Origin: Tilletiopsis washingtonensis
Taxonomy: Eukaryota > Basidiomycota > Exobasidiomycetes > Entylomatales
Length of the DNA: 64,000 bases
NCBI RefSeq assembly: GCF_003144115.1
Contig: NW_020312006.1
Location: 236,422-300,421 of the forward strand
Reading direction: 5' to 3'
Of the stretch, positions 32,404 to 42,862 are shown piece after piece. The position numbers were made by a program, and so were the translations under genes. How positions within the stretch are numbered: the first letter of the stretch is position 1; the number at the start of each line of letters is the position of its first letter. The notes under the pieces were generated by a model, which was not told the DNA's origin, ran no database searches, and saw only the letters and a program-made list of their open reading frames with translations.

Positions 32404-33353
32404 CTAGATGAGGACGACGAGGAGCAGGACGAAGAAGAGCGCCTGTTGTAGCAAGCGATCAGCAAGGCTGCCTCTCGCAGCGCATCCTTCCCTTGCGATA
32501 CGTGCGACTCACCACGACGAGCAACCACACACACCACCCTCCACAGCGCTCATCGCTCCTTCTCGCGAGCTCGTCCATGCGGCCCATGGCGCGCTTCAAG
32601 CGGCTCTGGCTCTGCTCCACCTCAGTGTCGAACGTCGTGACGAGCTCGACTTGCTCTGCAATCTCGTGCCCCATCGTCGAGGCTTGGTCCCGCAGCGTCG
32701 TGATGGAGCGCCCGATCATCGAGAGGGTGGAGTCTTGCTTTGCCAGCAGCGACTGAAGGATGGAGCCAGCGAAGCTCAGCTGAGTAGAGCAGACGTGCTA
32801 CAGTGCAAACGCCGTCCTCCTCATCAAGAGCTCGACTTTACTCTCTGGCCATTCCCTCGTGCCCGACCGCCTCAGCTCGCGACACTCACCTGCTGCTGCT
32901 CCCGCTCGAAAGCCTCCACATCATCGTCTTCGGCCGCGCCCTCTTCCATATCAGCGCCTCGCGCTCCCATAGACGGTCTCGATCCCGCAGCGCGCGAAAG
33001 CCTCTGCGTGCGCACCCTGTCAGCCCGAGCGCGCCAGGTGCTACCCAGCCGCACAGACGCACCTGCCACTCCTCCTCGCACTCCTTCACGAACGCTCTCC
33101 TCCGTTCCAACTCCGCATGTTCCACACCAAAGCGTTCCGGCGTGCGTGCGACGACCACCACACTCTGCCGCACATCCTCAATGTCGGCCTGCAGCGCCTC
33201 GAGCGCATCCAGCAGCTCGTCGTGGGCGTTGCGCTGGGCGTCGCGCGCGGCGCCGGAGCTGCGGGCGCGCGAGAGCGCAGAGGCGCGCTCCGAGGCGCTG
33301 GCGAGCGCCTTGCGCAGGTCTGCGGCGAAGGTGTGGTAGGGGTCGCTGGACAT
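32404..33353 (-). CDS. TLG1: t-SNARE of the syntaxin-6/Tlg1 family
   Basis: Membrane-fusion protein of the trans-Golgi/endosome system (Qc-SNARE). Four exons. Exon 1 (33063-33353) starts MSSDPYHTFAADLRKALASA and has the N-terminal three-helix features of syntaxin 6, with EALQADIEDVRQSVVVV and FVKECEEEWQ. The SNARE helix SMIGRSITTLRDQASTMGHEIAEQVELVTTFDTEVEQSQSRLKRAMGRM carries the zero-layer Gln in EIAEQ. The C-terminal anchor WCVWLLVV joins ALFFVLLLVVLI over the last intron, leaving no luminal tail, as expected for a tail-anchored SNARE. The exon-2 acceptor was chosen at CACGCAG because it follows a GGGCTGACAGG branch site and keeps frame. Confidence 0.92.
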
Positions 33354-33903
33354 GCTGGGCGAGGATGAGGGCGGTGAGGAAGGTGCTGCGCGCGCCTCAA
33401 CGTCGCGCGTGTGTGCGCCCGTGCGCCGCCGTCGTGCAGCGGCCGCGTTCCGAGGCGCGCCTCCTGCTGCTGCCCACCCACCTCGGCGGCATCTGTCATT
33501 CTCGCACCCGTCACATCTGTGCAACTGTATGCTCACTGAAATCGAGATGAGAGCTCTGTCCACATATATTCAGCGGGTGGTCCAGGAGATGTCGCGGCCG
33601 GGCTGAGATGGCTGGCAGTTGCAGCCAGGGGAGGTACGCGTCAGGCCGTGTCAGGCTCTCTGGCGCCCTTTCTCGGCTCCGAATGCGCAACACTGCGATC
33701 TCGGATCGTCGTGCATCTCGACTGAGAGGCCAGACTAGCACAAAGCCAGCCGGCCAGCCTTTTGTATTCGCTGCGAGTCGCGGACTCGAGAGGGCATCGG
33801 CGTGGCTTCGACGGCATCGGAGCGCGGAGTTGGGCGCTGCAGACGCCGGACGCCGAGTGCGCCACGATCTGAGAAGATGGAGCAGTGTCCACAAAAGAGA
33901 TGC

Positions 33904-33983
33904 GGATTACGGACAGTCCTGCAGCTGCTGAGAGCGTCTACACGGATTACGGACAGTCCTGCAGCTGCTGAGAGCGTCTACAC
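33904..33983. repeat. Exact 40-bp tandem duplication
   Basis: The unit beginning ggattacggacagtcctgca occurs twice head to tail (33904-33943 and 33944-33983) with no mismatch, which suggests a recent event. Confidence 0.97.
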
Positions 33984-34185
33984 GAGCATGGTAGAGAGAA
34001 GAGGCCGCAGCAGCTCGCTCGCTGTCACGGCTCACGACAAGTGTAGTCGCGAGAGCGCACTTTCTGGCGGAAGAAGCGGTCTCGAGTCTGCGCTGACGGC
34101 CTGCAGGCTCAGCCGCACCTCTCTCAGCTTCTAGCCCTCACGGCTAGGCGATCCGGCAGCGAGCGGAGCGCTGACGTCGCCAAGC

Positions 34186-34195
34186 CCTTATATGG
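34186..34195. promoter_or_regulatory. CArG-type box, CCTTATATGG
   Basis: A perfect match to the CC(A/T)6GG consensus of MADS/SRF-type factors. It is far (about 1.5 kb) from the kinase start and 0.8 kb from the SNARE start, so function is uncertain. Confidence 0.3.
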
Positions 34196-34744
34196 CCAGG
34201 AGCGTGCCGAGCGAGGCCGAGCGTGCGCCGCTGCACGTGGGCGCATGGGATGTCTCGCTGCGCCCTCGGCAGGGGTGCATGCCTGGGAGCATAGCTCGAC
34301 GACGAGCGGCGCCGCTCACACTCGCGGAGCGGGCAGCTGCGTCGCATTCAGCGCAGCAGCTGCAGAGGGGATGCAAAAGCGAGGAGGAGAGATGGCTCAA
34401 CGCTGGCCTTAGCGCTTGCCTCGGCCGGCCGGCGGTGGTCGCCGAGGGCGTGCGGCCGCGTGCCTGACGCTGCCCCTCGGCGCTCCCACGCTGCCCGCCC
34501 GCTGCGCCCGCTGCGCCTCCTCACGACACCCATCGGGCTCATCGCTCCATGCCCGCGATGTGGCTGCTCCTTCTCCGCGCTCCTAGGCCGCCTCATCAGC
34601 GCAGCTCTGTGCGGAAATAGCAGGCGCACGTGCTGCCGCAGCACTCGCATCGGCTCGTCCAGCTCGAAGCAGCGGAACGCAGGCTCCCATTTAGAGGCAC
34701 AAAGGAGCAGCTGGGCCGGCCTGCGCTTTGTTCGAGGCATGCGT

Positions 34745-34789
34745 GCCTCCTCCCTCTTCCTGCCAGCACCGCAGGAAGAGGGAGGAGGC
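34745..34789. repeat. Perfect hairpin, 19-bp stem, 7-nt loop
   Basis: gcctcctccctcttcctgc (34745-34763) is the exact reverse complement of 34771-34789. Confidence 0.96.
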
Positions 34790-35664
34790 GAGCGGTGCGC
34801 TCCTCCTCCGACGCCGCCATTGCCACCTCGCGGCGACGCATGCAGGGTGCGTGCGGCAGCGGCGTGCTCGGCGGCCGCCCCGCCGCAGCGCCGACGCCAC
34901 GCCACGGCTCGGGCACGGCAGCAGCACAGGTGCAGCAGCAGCAGCAGCGGACGCTCGTGCCGCCGTGCCGCACCGCACCGCGCGCCGCCGCCGCACCGCG
35001 GCCGCCAGCCAGATGCAGCCACGCGCCGCCGCCTCGCCGTGCCGCGCGACGGTACCTCAACAGCGGGAGCATCACGCAGCACCGCCGCTCGCTTCTCCTC
35101 CTCCTTTGTCTCTCGCACCCACCCATTCCTTCCTCCTTGTTCCCGCCACACAGGCGCAGCAGCCAAGCGCTCGCTTCTCCTGCCGTGGCGCCGTGCCTGC
35201 TCCTGTCCGTCGCGCAGCTTCCTTTGTCGCACCGGCCGTCTGACATCCGCGGCAACGCGCGCACGGCATCGCGCCTCTCGCTCGTGCCCCGCTCTCGCGC
35301 GTCGGTGCGCGTGCCTGCCCGCTCCTCCTCTCTCGCCCAGCGCCGCTCTCTCTCTTCTACCTCTCTACATCCATCCTCGCGCTTCCAGCCGCCACGCTGC
35401 CGCCTCTCAGAGCCGCACTCTCTGCGCCCCTCTCGCAACAGCAGCAGCGACGCCCAGGCGCTAGCTGGCGCCCGCCATCTCCTCCGCCGCAGCGCTCTTG
35501 CCCCGCGTAGCGGCCGCTCTCGTGCCGCCTGCGCTGCAGCTCTCTGCGCGAACTGTACGCCAGCATTGAGACTCGTGCTCTTGCTACACGTCTGGTACGC
35601 GACTGCGCTCTCGCCGCACGCAACCCTGTAGTGCAGCGGCCGGGCCGTCGGGCACTCTCGCACG

Positions 35665-37557
35665 ATGGGTGCCATCTGCTCCTGCTGCAAGGCCGAGGTG
35701 AGTGCCGCCGGCTGGCTGCCCGGCGCATCCTCCTGAAGCTGGCCCCACAGGTGGTAGACTTTGATGGGCCCGTGGATCTCTACCACTTCTACCTGCTGCG
35801 CGCCGTCGGCAAGGGCGCGTTCGGCAAGGTGCGCGTCGTGCAGCACAAGCAGACCAAGGTGCGTCACGTAGCATCGCAGCGGGGGCGTGCAGGCTTGCGG
35901 CATGCTGATGCGCTGCTTGATGGCAGAATCTTTATGCGCTCAAGTACATCAACAAGGCCAAGTGCGTCAAGATGCGGGCAGTCAGCAACATCATCCAGGA
36001 GCGGCGTCTGCTAGAGGAGATGGAGAGCCCGTTCATCTGCAACCTGCGCGTGAGTGTCGCGTGGAGTAGAATGAGTCAAGCAGCGCTGAGGCCGCTGCCC
36101 GCAGTACGCATTCCAGGACGACGAGAACATGTTCATGGTGCTCGACCTGATGCTCGGCGGCGACCTGCGCTTCCACCTCGACCGCGCCGGCAACATGAAG
36201 GAGGACGTGGTGCGCTTCTACGTGGCCGAGCTGGCGCTGGGCCTCGACTACCTGCACAAGCTGCAGATCGTGCATCGCGACCTCAAGCCGGACAATGTGC
36301 TGCTCGACGAGAAGGGCCATGCGCATCTGACCGACTTCAATATCGCCGTGCACTTCAGCCCCAAGCGACCTCTTAGCAGCGTGGCGGGCAGCATGGCGTA
36401 CATGGCGCCCGAGGTGCTCGCCAAGCGCGGCTACCTCTCCACCGTCGACTGGTGGTCGCTCGGCGTGACGGCGTACGAGCTGCTCTTCGGTCGCCGGCCC
36501 TTCCGCGGCAAGACGAACAGCGCCCTCACCCACTCCATCCTCCACGACCGCTGCCCGTTCCCGGAGAACGTGGACAGCATCGTCTCGCGCGAGGGCATGA
36601 GTGCCATCCGTGCGCTGCTGGAGCGCGACACAAGGAAGCGCCTCGGCTGCAAGAATGGCATCGAGGACTTCAAGCGGCACCCGTGGTTCGACGGACTGGA
36701 CTGGGGCGCCATTGAGAGGAAGGAGGCGGTGCCGCCCTTCGAGCCAGATGTGAGTCGCATCTGCCGCTGAGCCGCGTTGAAGGCCTGGCCACTGACTCGC
36801 CTCTAGTCAAAACGCGCCAACTTCGACGCCACGCACGAGCTCGAGGAGCTGCTGCTGGAGGACAACCCACTCAAGGCCAAGAAGCGCGACGAGAAGCGCG
36901 AGGCGTCGTCGCTGAGTCCCGAGCTGCGCCTGATGGAAGAGCAGTGAGTGCAGGCTGGTGTGTGCGCCTGTGCGGCGACTCGGCTGACTCCTGCCTGCCA
37001 GCTTCTTGCCGTTTGACCACGTCAAGCAAACGCGTCGCTCCTACTTCCGACAGACACGGCGACGCGAGGTGCCCGAGCGCGAGACGGACACGCAGAGCAA
37101 CTCCAACGACAGCGTGGCCTTCACGCTGGCGGACCAGCCGCTGGCCGAGATGGGTCCGCAGGGCGCAGCCGGCGGCTCCGGGCCCATGCCGCCCCTCACG
37201 CGAGGCGGCAGCACCAGTGCACGCTCGAGCTTCAACCAGCCTGACCGGCCAGGCGTCGCCGGCTCTTCATCAGCTGCTGGCGGTGCAGGCAGCGATGCCG
37301 AAAAGCACGCGCTGCAGCACAATGGCTTCCTCGCCGCGCGCGATGCTCACTCGGAGTACGCTCGTGCCACGCTGCAACAGAAGGGCAGCAATCGCGACCT
37401 CTACGCCGCCGCCAACGCTGCGTCGCCTGCGCCACACACGGCGGGCTCGAGCTCGCGCATGTCTCCGACCGGCGGCGCCCGCCACGACGACGACGCTGCG
37501 TACCCGCTCGAGGTCATGAACGAAAAGCGCGCCAGCGATGGAGCGTATGCTTCATAG
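35665..37557 (+). CDS. AGC protein kinase, STK32/YANK family
   Basis: Six exons (35665-35697, 35751-35858, 35927-36049, 36105-36749, 36807-36943, 37002-37557) give 533 residues. The N-terminus MGAICSCCKAE has Gly2 for myristoylation and Cys5/7/8 for palmitoylation. The kinase domain has the P-loop GKGAFGKV, ATP Lys in YALKYINK, catalytic loop HRDLKPDN, and DFN in place of DFG (TDFNIAV). The DFN form is the hallmark of STK32/YANK kinases. APE is MAPEV, and the WWSLGVTAYELLFGRRPF block follows. After the C-lobe come FEPDSKRANFDATHELEELLLEDNPL and HFLPFDHVKQ, the AGC tail. The last 180 residues are Ser/Gly/Ala-rich and disordered. Substrates of this family are poorly known; membrane association is predicted from the acylation sites. 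Confidence 0.93.
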
Positions 37558-37939
37558 CGCATTGCAGCACTGCCTCTCTCGTCCGTCGAGGCCTCAGCGC
37601 AGGCTCACTATTACTTCCTGCTGCGCTCGAGGACCCGCCGCTGCGCATCGTCGGCTCGGCACTCGCAGGAGCGCACCGCCGCATCTGCCACCCGCTCGCG
37701 CTCTCTCTTTACTACTATTGGTCCAACTTCTCTTCCCCGTCACGAAGCCCACTTCCACCACCTTTCTGGCGCAAGGCACGCCGCGCATCACTCTCATTTT
37801 GCACGACCTTCCGCGCATCACGTCCCTCTCCATACCCACTGCGCTGCGCGCCTCGCGTCTTGTTCCAGCCACACACACGGTCATCGCCATCGAAGGGGCC
37901 TGTCGAATCTCATTTACATTCGCTCACTCTCTATCAGCT
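37558..37939. other. Convergent 3' intergenic region; no gene seen
   Basis: This holds the 3' UTRs of the STK32-like kinase and the Cys-rich membrane protein. It is C/T- and CA-rich with no coding signal. Confidence 0.6.
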
Positions 37940-39990
37940 CTAGCTAGTCGGCACTGCCTTCCTGCGAGCCAGACTTGGCGCCGCCGAGGCGGAGGCCGCG
38001 CCATTCTGGTTGCCTGAGGACGAGCTCCACGCCTGCGCCGCATCGGCGAGGTCGGCGCCGTTGCTCCTCGGCGACACGTCTGCCGCGAACAGCTGTCTGG
38101 TCTGCGTCGCCGTCGTAGCGCCAAACGTCTCGCTGCTGTGGCTCTTCGGACTGAGCGCCGCCGCTGCGGCACTAGTGCCCACGAGCGGCGGCCCTCCGGC
38201 CATGACGTACGCGGCGTGCATCGAGAGGATGCTCTGCCGGTACGTCCACTGCTCGGAGAAGTAGCGGTCGATCTCGTCGGCGCGAGCGGCGCGGTGCGAG
38301 GTGTGCGCTCGATAGAGCATCGCCACTGTGCCGAGCAGGACTGTGGGTGGCTGACGGTCAGCCGAGCCTGTGCAAGCGGCAGGAAAGGCAATTACGCACT
38401 GAGGATGATGGCCAGCCCGATCAGGCCGAATGCCCAGCTGGGCAGCCGGTTCGGCGCCTCCGGAGGCAGGTCGCATGTATGCCGGCTGTTGCAGTTGTAC
38501 TGCGTTTCGTTCCGCATCAGCCTCGGCACCAGCATGAAGGAGGACGCGCTCAGCTCTCACCTCTAGGCACTCGCGGTCCGCGGCACATGCCTCTCCGAAG
38601 CCCTTCTCAGGCACGCATGTGCCCGTCGTCTCGTCGCAGAAGAGCTTGTCGAGGCAGTCATCACGGCTGAGCGACGGTTTCAGCTGTGCGCTGCTGCGCT
38701 CGATCTGGTCAACGCACCTGACTGTCTCGCCGACTTCCTTGCCCGCAATGTCGTAGCCGAGGTACTGCGTGTGGTCAAGCGTGCAGGTTCCGCCTGCCGG
38801 CACAGCGCCGAGCACACATGTGCCGGCAAGGCAGAGAGGCTTGGGCGCTGACCACACCGTCGCTGGTGCCGGCCACGATGCGTTGGGCGTGCTGCTTGCC
38901 GGTGAAGAGCTGCCGAGTGCAGAGGGCGGCAGCTCGAGCTGCCGTCGCGAGTTGGTGCTTGCAGAGCAGGCGTCTAGACGGGGGCTGTGTCAGTAAGCCG
39001 ACAGCGTGCTGTGGCCAGCACGCTCACCGTCACGGTTCAACGGACACGCCTGGCCGAGAGGAATGAGCGGACGACAGGCCGACTCCTCATCGGGGCAGAA
39101 CTGCAGCAGTGTCAGCACGTAGAGCTCGCGTCTCCATCCGCGACGCCACGACGCACCATGCCTGCGCCACAGAGAGGCGGCAGCTGAGCAGTAGGCACGC
39201 CTCGATAGCCGAACGGATACTCGTCGCGCCGGCATCCCTTGGGACGGCACACACCCACCGTCGCAGCTGGTGCCGCAGCCGCGACACCCGGCGTGGTAGT
39301 GGGCCGTGCAGGAGCCTTCTGCGAGGCCGTTGCGGCGCGAGGATATAGCACGACACTGTGGTGGGCTGGACCCCGCCCACGTCGAGCTGGAGGCGCAGCG
39401 GCCACGACGACGCGGCGCCGCTGCGCCTGCAGTGCCGTCGGGTCGGAAAGCAGCCGGCGCTCCCATGCGTCGTCTGCACCCGAAGCATACTCATCATCGC
39501 CTTCGTCGCCCTCGTCTGAAGCAGAGCTCTGCCCCTGAGTGTCGCTCTGTCGCGATGAAGTGTCGACGAGCGCGCCGGCAGGTCCAGGCGGCGCTGGCGC
39601 CACGGCTGCCGGATCAGTCGTGTTTGTGGCGCTAGGCGTGGGCGCAGAGGGCACGTCGTTGGCGCCGAAGGACGAGTCGCACCACATCGTTGGCCCACAG
39701 TCAGAGCGGAAGCGATGTGAGAGCGCATCGAGAACACTGCGGCGTGGATCGCACGCCTGCGAGGCGGTAGGCGAGGGCGCAGCTGCCGAGGCTCCAGCAT
39801 CATCGGGCAGCGAGAGGGGAGGTGCCGAGGACGATGACGCCGCTATCGGCGCAGAGAGCGGCGCAGAGAGCGGCGCTGAAAGTATCGGTGCTGACGCAGC
39901 TGCCGGTGCCGCTGCCGACACGGGCGTCACGGTCTGTGCATGCGCCAGCTGTGCGGCTGCGAGGAGCCCGAGGAGAGGAGCGAGACGCAT
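37940..39990 (-). CDS. Secreted Cys-rich type I membrane protein, unknown function
   Basis: I do not recognise the family. A clean signal peptide (MRLAPLLGLLAAAQLAHAQ) opens exon 1. A Ser/Ala/Pro-rich mucin-like stretch follows, then ACDPRRSVLDALSHRF, CGPTMWCDSSFG and VCRPKGCRRDEYPFGY. Later exons hold spaced cysteines in short modules: MFCPDEESACRPLIPLGQACPLN, LCLAGTCVLGAVPAGGTCTLDH, DDCLDKLFCDETTGTCVPEKGFGEACAADRECLEYNCNSRHTCDLPPEAP. This CxxxxC-G-x-C pattern resembles animal EB/WAP-like modules. One membrane helix (WAFGLIGLAIILILLGTVAML) leads to a cytosolic tail with YFSEQWTYRQSILSMHAAYV. Five exons by my splicing. Likely a cell-surface glycoprotein (NxT/S sites are present). Confidence 0.75.
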
Positions 39991-40608
39991 GGCTGCGTGC
40001 CGCGTGCGAAGCCTGGACGCGAGTGATAGAGAGGAGAGGTGGTGGTGAGCAGGACTTCAGACGTCAGCTGTGCACCGAGCTCACCTCTCATGCTGCCAGT
40101 GCTGAGCCTGCCGAGGATTTGCTGGCAGGTGGGCTTGCAGCGGTGGAAGTTGACGGCGAGGGATGCGCGCGTGGTTGCGAGCCGTTGGCGCCGGCATGTG
40201 CGCGTGCGAGGGCCGTTGAGCATGGCGCGCGCCGCTGCTGCTGCTGCAAGCTCATGCTTCGCTCCACACACTCGCACTTGCGATGCCGAGCAAATTGAGA
40301 TCGATGCGCAGGATGAATGTCGTTGCGCAGTAAGCCTCAGCGGGAAGGAACGGCCCAGACAAAGCTCTGTGTGGAGGGCCTCACGGCAGCGTTGGGGTCG
40401 CGAGGAGCGTGGAAAGCACGTCGGGCACGCGCTTCAGGCCCAGGACTGCCTTGCGCTCGTCGCTCGCATCACGAGACGAGGACCTCTGCGCTTCATGGAC
40501 TGGCTCGCACGAACACTCCGCAGCTGCATAGCGGGCGCACAGCCAAGTGGAACGCTACTCTCCGCGCGGCAAGTCCCAGAGTCGCTGCTAGATTATGCTT
40601 TGCATTCG
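39991..40608. other. Promoter of Cys-rich protein gene and 3' flank of CDC73
   Basis: Tandem minus-strand arrangement. I see no exon in this 618-bp gap. Confidence 0.55.
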
Positions 40609-42186
40609 CTACCGCGCCTCAACTGCACCGCGCGGCGCCAGGTCCGGCTTGTTGCGTGCCACCCACGCATCGAGGCTGCGCCAGAAGTGCGCCACGAGCT
40701 GCTTGTCTGTATGCCGCTTCGTGCGGTCCACCTGGAAGAGCGGGAAGTCGTCAGCAGAAGCAGAGAGGGCGGCTCAAAAAGCCGACTCACAGCCAGCTCC
40801 GTGACGTTCCAGTCGCGCACGCTCGGCGCTCTTGCGTCGTTTGCCCATCGCACGTACACGCCCATCACTGTCGCAGCGAGGAAGAATCAGCGATGCTGAT
40901 AGGGCGATGCGAGCACTACACAACTTACCATGCCTGAAGAGCTCGCGCGGCTCGCTCCACTTGTAGCCCTTGAACTGCCACGTCTGACCGCTCGTGAACA
41001 CCGCCACGACACGCTCCCACGGATCCGCTCCTCCTGCGCCAAGGCGAGCAAGCGCCTCCGTCGAGTCAACGACCAGGAAGCGTTGCCGCAGTCCGTTCGG
41101 CAGGCCAGGTCGTTCCAGCGACAGCATCGTCTCGCCGCTGGAGCCGCTGCTGCGCGGCATGTACACGCCGCCGCCCAGCAAAGCAGAGAGGTTGGAGAGA
41201 CCCAGCAGTGCCGTCGGTGCGTTGCTGAGCACGATGATCGGATCGCCACGCCGCCGCTTCGGCTGGCCTGCTGCCGGTGCTGCTGCGGCGCGAGAAGCAG
41301 GCGCAGACTGGGCCCCGCCAGTAGTAGCGCCACGCAGCAGAGGTGCGAGCGCCTTGTGTGCAGAGGCGAAGTCGGCGGTAGCACCCGTCGCTGCTCGTGG
41401 TCCGCGCAAGGCATGCGACCGCGTTCGCAGCACCACCTCGACGTTCTGCGTGCGCAGGCGCTTCACGAAGGCAGCATCGGCGGGAGATGGCACATAGGCG
41501 CGCTTAGGCGCAGCTGCTGCCTGAGCGGCAGGTGCTGTGCTGCTGCTGGGAGCTGAGGCAGAAAGCGTGTCAGCTTGAAGCGCAACAGATGCGGCGCGGC
41601 TCGCGCTCGACCAGACGGAGAGCGTAGTCATGATGGCACGGCAAAAAGCAAGACTCGCTCGTCATGAGCAGGGAGCGAGCTCCTGCAGTGCTCCTGCAGG
41701 CCCCCTGCGTCCGATTCGCTCGACGTGCCGGCTCTGCTCACCTTCCAGGCGCCGCTGCAGCTCCGCCTCGCTTAGCTCCATCTCGCCCTCCTGCTCGAGC
41801 GCTCTCAGCACGCGCGGGCGCTCAAGGGCGTTCAAGTGGCGACCGGCCATGCCCTCCGTGCGGTTCGCCGCCAGCAGGTAGGCAGCATAGCTCTCGTCGC
41901 GCGAGAGGCTGGCAAAGACGAGGTCGTCGAGCGCGTAGAAGTGCTGCGGCGCCGTGCTGGGCGTGGCATTGTCGGGCGCACTGGGCCGCACGAGACGCGT
42001 GGCCGTGCTGCGAGGAAAGAGATGCCCGGAGAGCTGCAGATGCGTCGCCTTGGCTGACTCGACGGAGACGCCGGACGCATCGCTCCAGCAGCCGGTACTG
42101 AGCGGCAGCGAGGCACGCAGCGTGGAGAGCGCATCGGGCAGCGAGGAGGCCGCACCGGCAGCGGGCGCCGCGGATGTGCTGGCCAT
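40609..42186 (-). CDS. CDC73: Paf1 complex subunit Cdc73 (parafibromin)
   Basis: Nuclear transcription-elongation factor bound to RNA polymerase II. Four exons (41742-42186, 40929-41552, 40791-40867, 40609-40731) sum to 422 residues. The N-terminal domain includes QHFYALDDLVFASL and LERPRVLRALEQE. A linker holds a basic patch (PKRRRGDP). The C-terminal Ras-like Cdc73 domain is unmistakable: DPIIVLSNAPTALLGLSNL, DPWERVVAVFTSGQTWQFKGYKWSEPRELF, VMGVYVRWANDARAPSVRDWNVTEL and DRTKRHTDKQLVAHFWRSLDAWV. The first junction (LE-A-PSSSTAPA) was picked because of the GCTGACAC branch and CTGCCTCAG acceptor and because phases match. It makes the annotated linker shorter than a simple open-frame reading would. 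Confidence 0.93.
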
Positions 42187-42862
42187 GGCTGGGCAGCGAG
42201 GAGAGGGCGAGGTCGGGCTGGTGTGCGAGGTGTTGTGGAGCAAGGAGTGAAGCGAGATGGCTGCTCGCCAGCGCGCGAAGGTCGCACGGCCAGCAGCGCC
42301 ATCATGCATCTCCACGCCGCGCGACCTGCGAGAGCGACGGGGCACCTCACCGCACCTCACAGCGTGTCTCGCCCTCGCTTCACCGCTCATCCATCGCGAG
42401 CTGCAGACGATCTCGACGCAGCTGCTAGATTCATCAGCTGGCACAGGGTGCAGCTTGGCGCTCTCGCCGCTTCCGGAGAGGGAGATGAGAGGGGCAGCAA
42501 GGAGGCCCAAGCCCGGCCGCCGGCAGCGGCCAGGGGCGCAAGCGCGGCTCGGCGCACGGCGCGCGGCCGCGCGGCGCGTCACAGCACGCTCTCACGGCGT
42601 GCGCCTCGCAGCACAGCAACAGCAAGCACCGCCGACGAGCGCCCTCTCACGCATCGTCATTGCGCCCATCACTCCAGCACGGACACCCGTGCTGCGCATC
42701 CAGCTCCGCCGTCTCTCACCTCCTCCTCCTCCTCCACCACCACCACCGAGACGCAGCCGCGCACCCTCGACCCGGCCCACTGCGGCGCGCGCCCTTACCC
42801 CGCCTCGTCCCATGTGCCGCTCGCTGCGCGCGCCGCTCTGAGCGCAGCCCCGCACATCCAGC
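42187..42862. promoter_or_regulatory. Divergent CDC73 / MIT-protein promoter region
   Basis: This 676-bp gap separates two start codons. The part next to the MIT gene is rich in CTC and CAC repeats (about 42716-42750). I see no TATA box and no exon. Confidence 0.5.

Larger units (their letters stand above)
33354..35664. other. 2.3-kb intergenic region between divergent TLG1 and STK32-like kinase
   Basis: I see no supported exon. The last 400 bp before the kinase start are C/T-rich, like a 5' leader. The region holds an exact 40-bp duplication, a CArG-type box and a 19-bp hairpin, listed separately. Confidence 0.6.
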
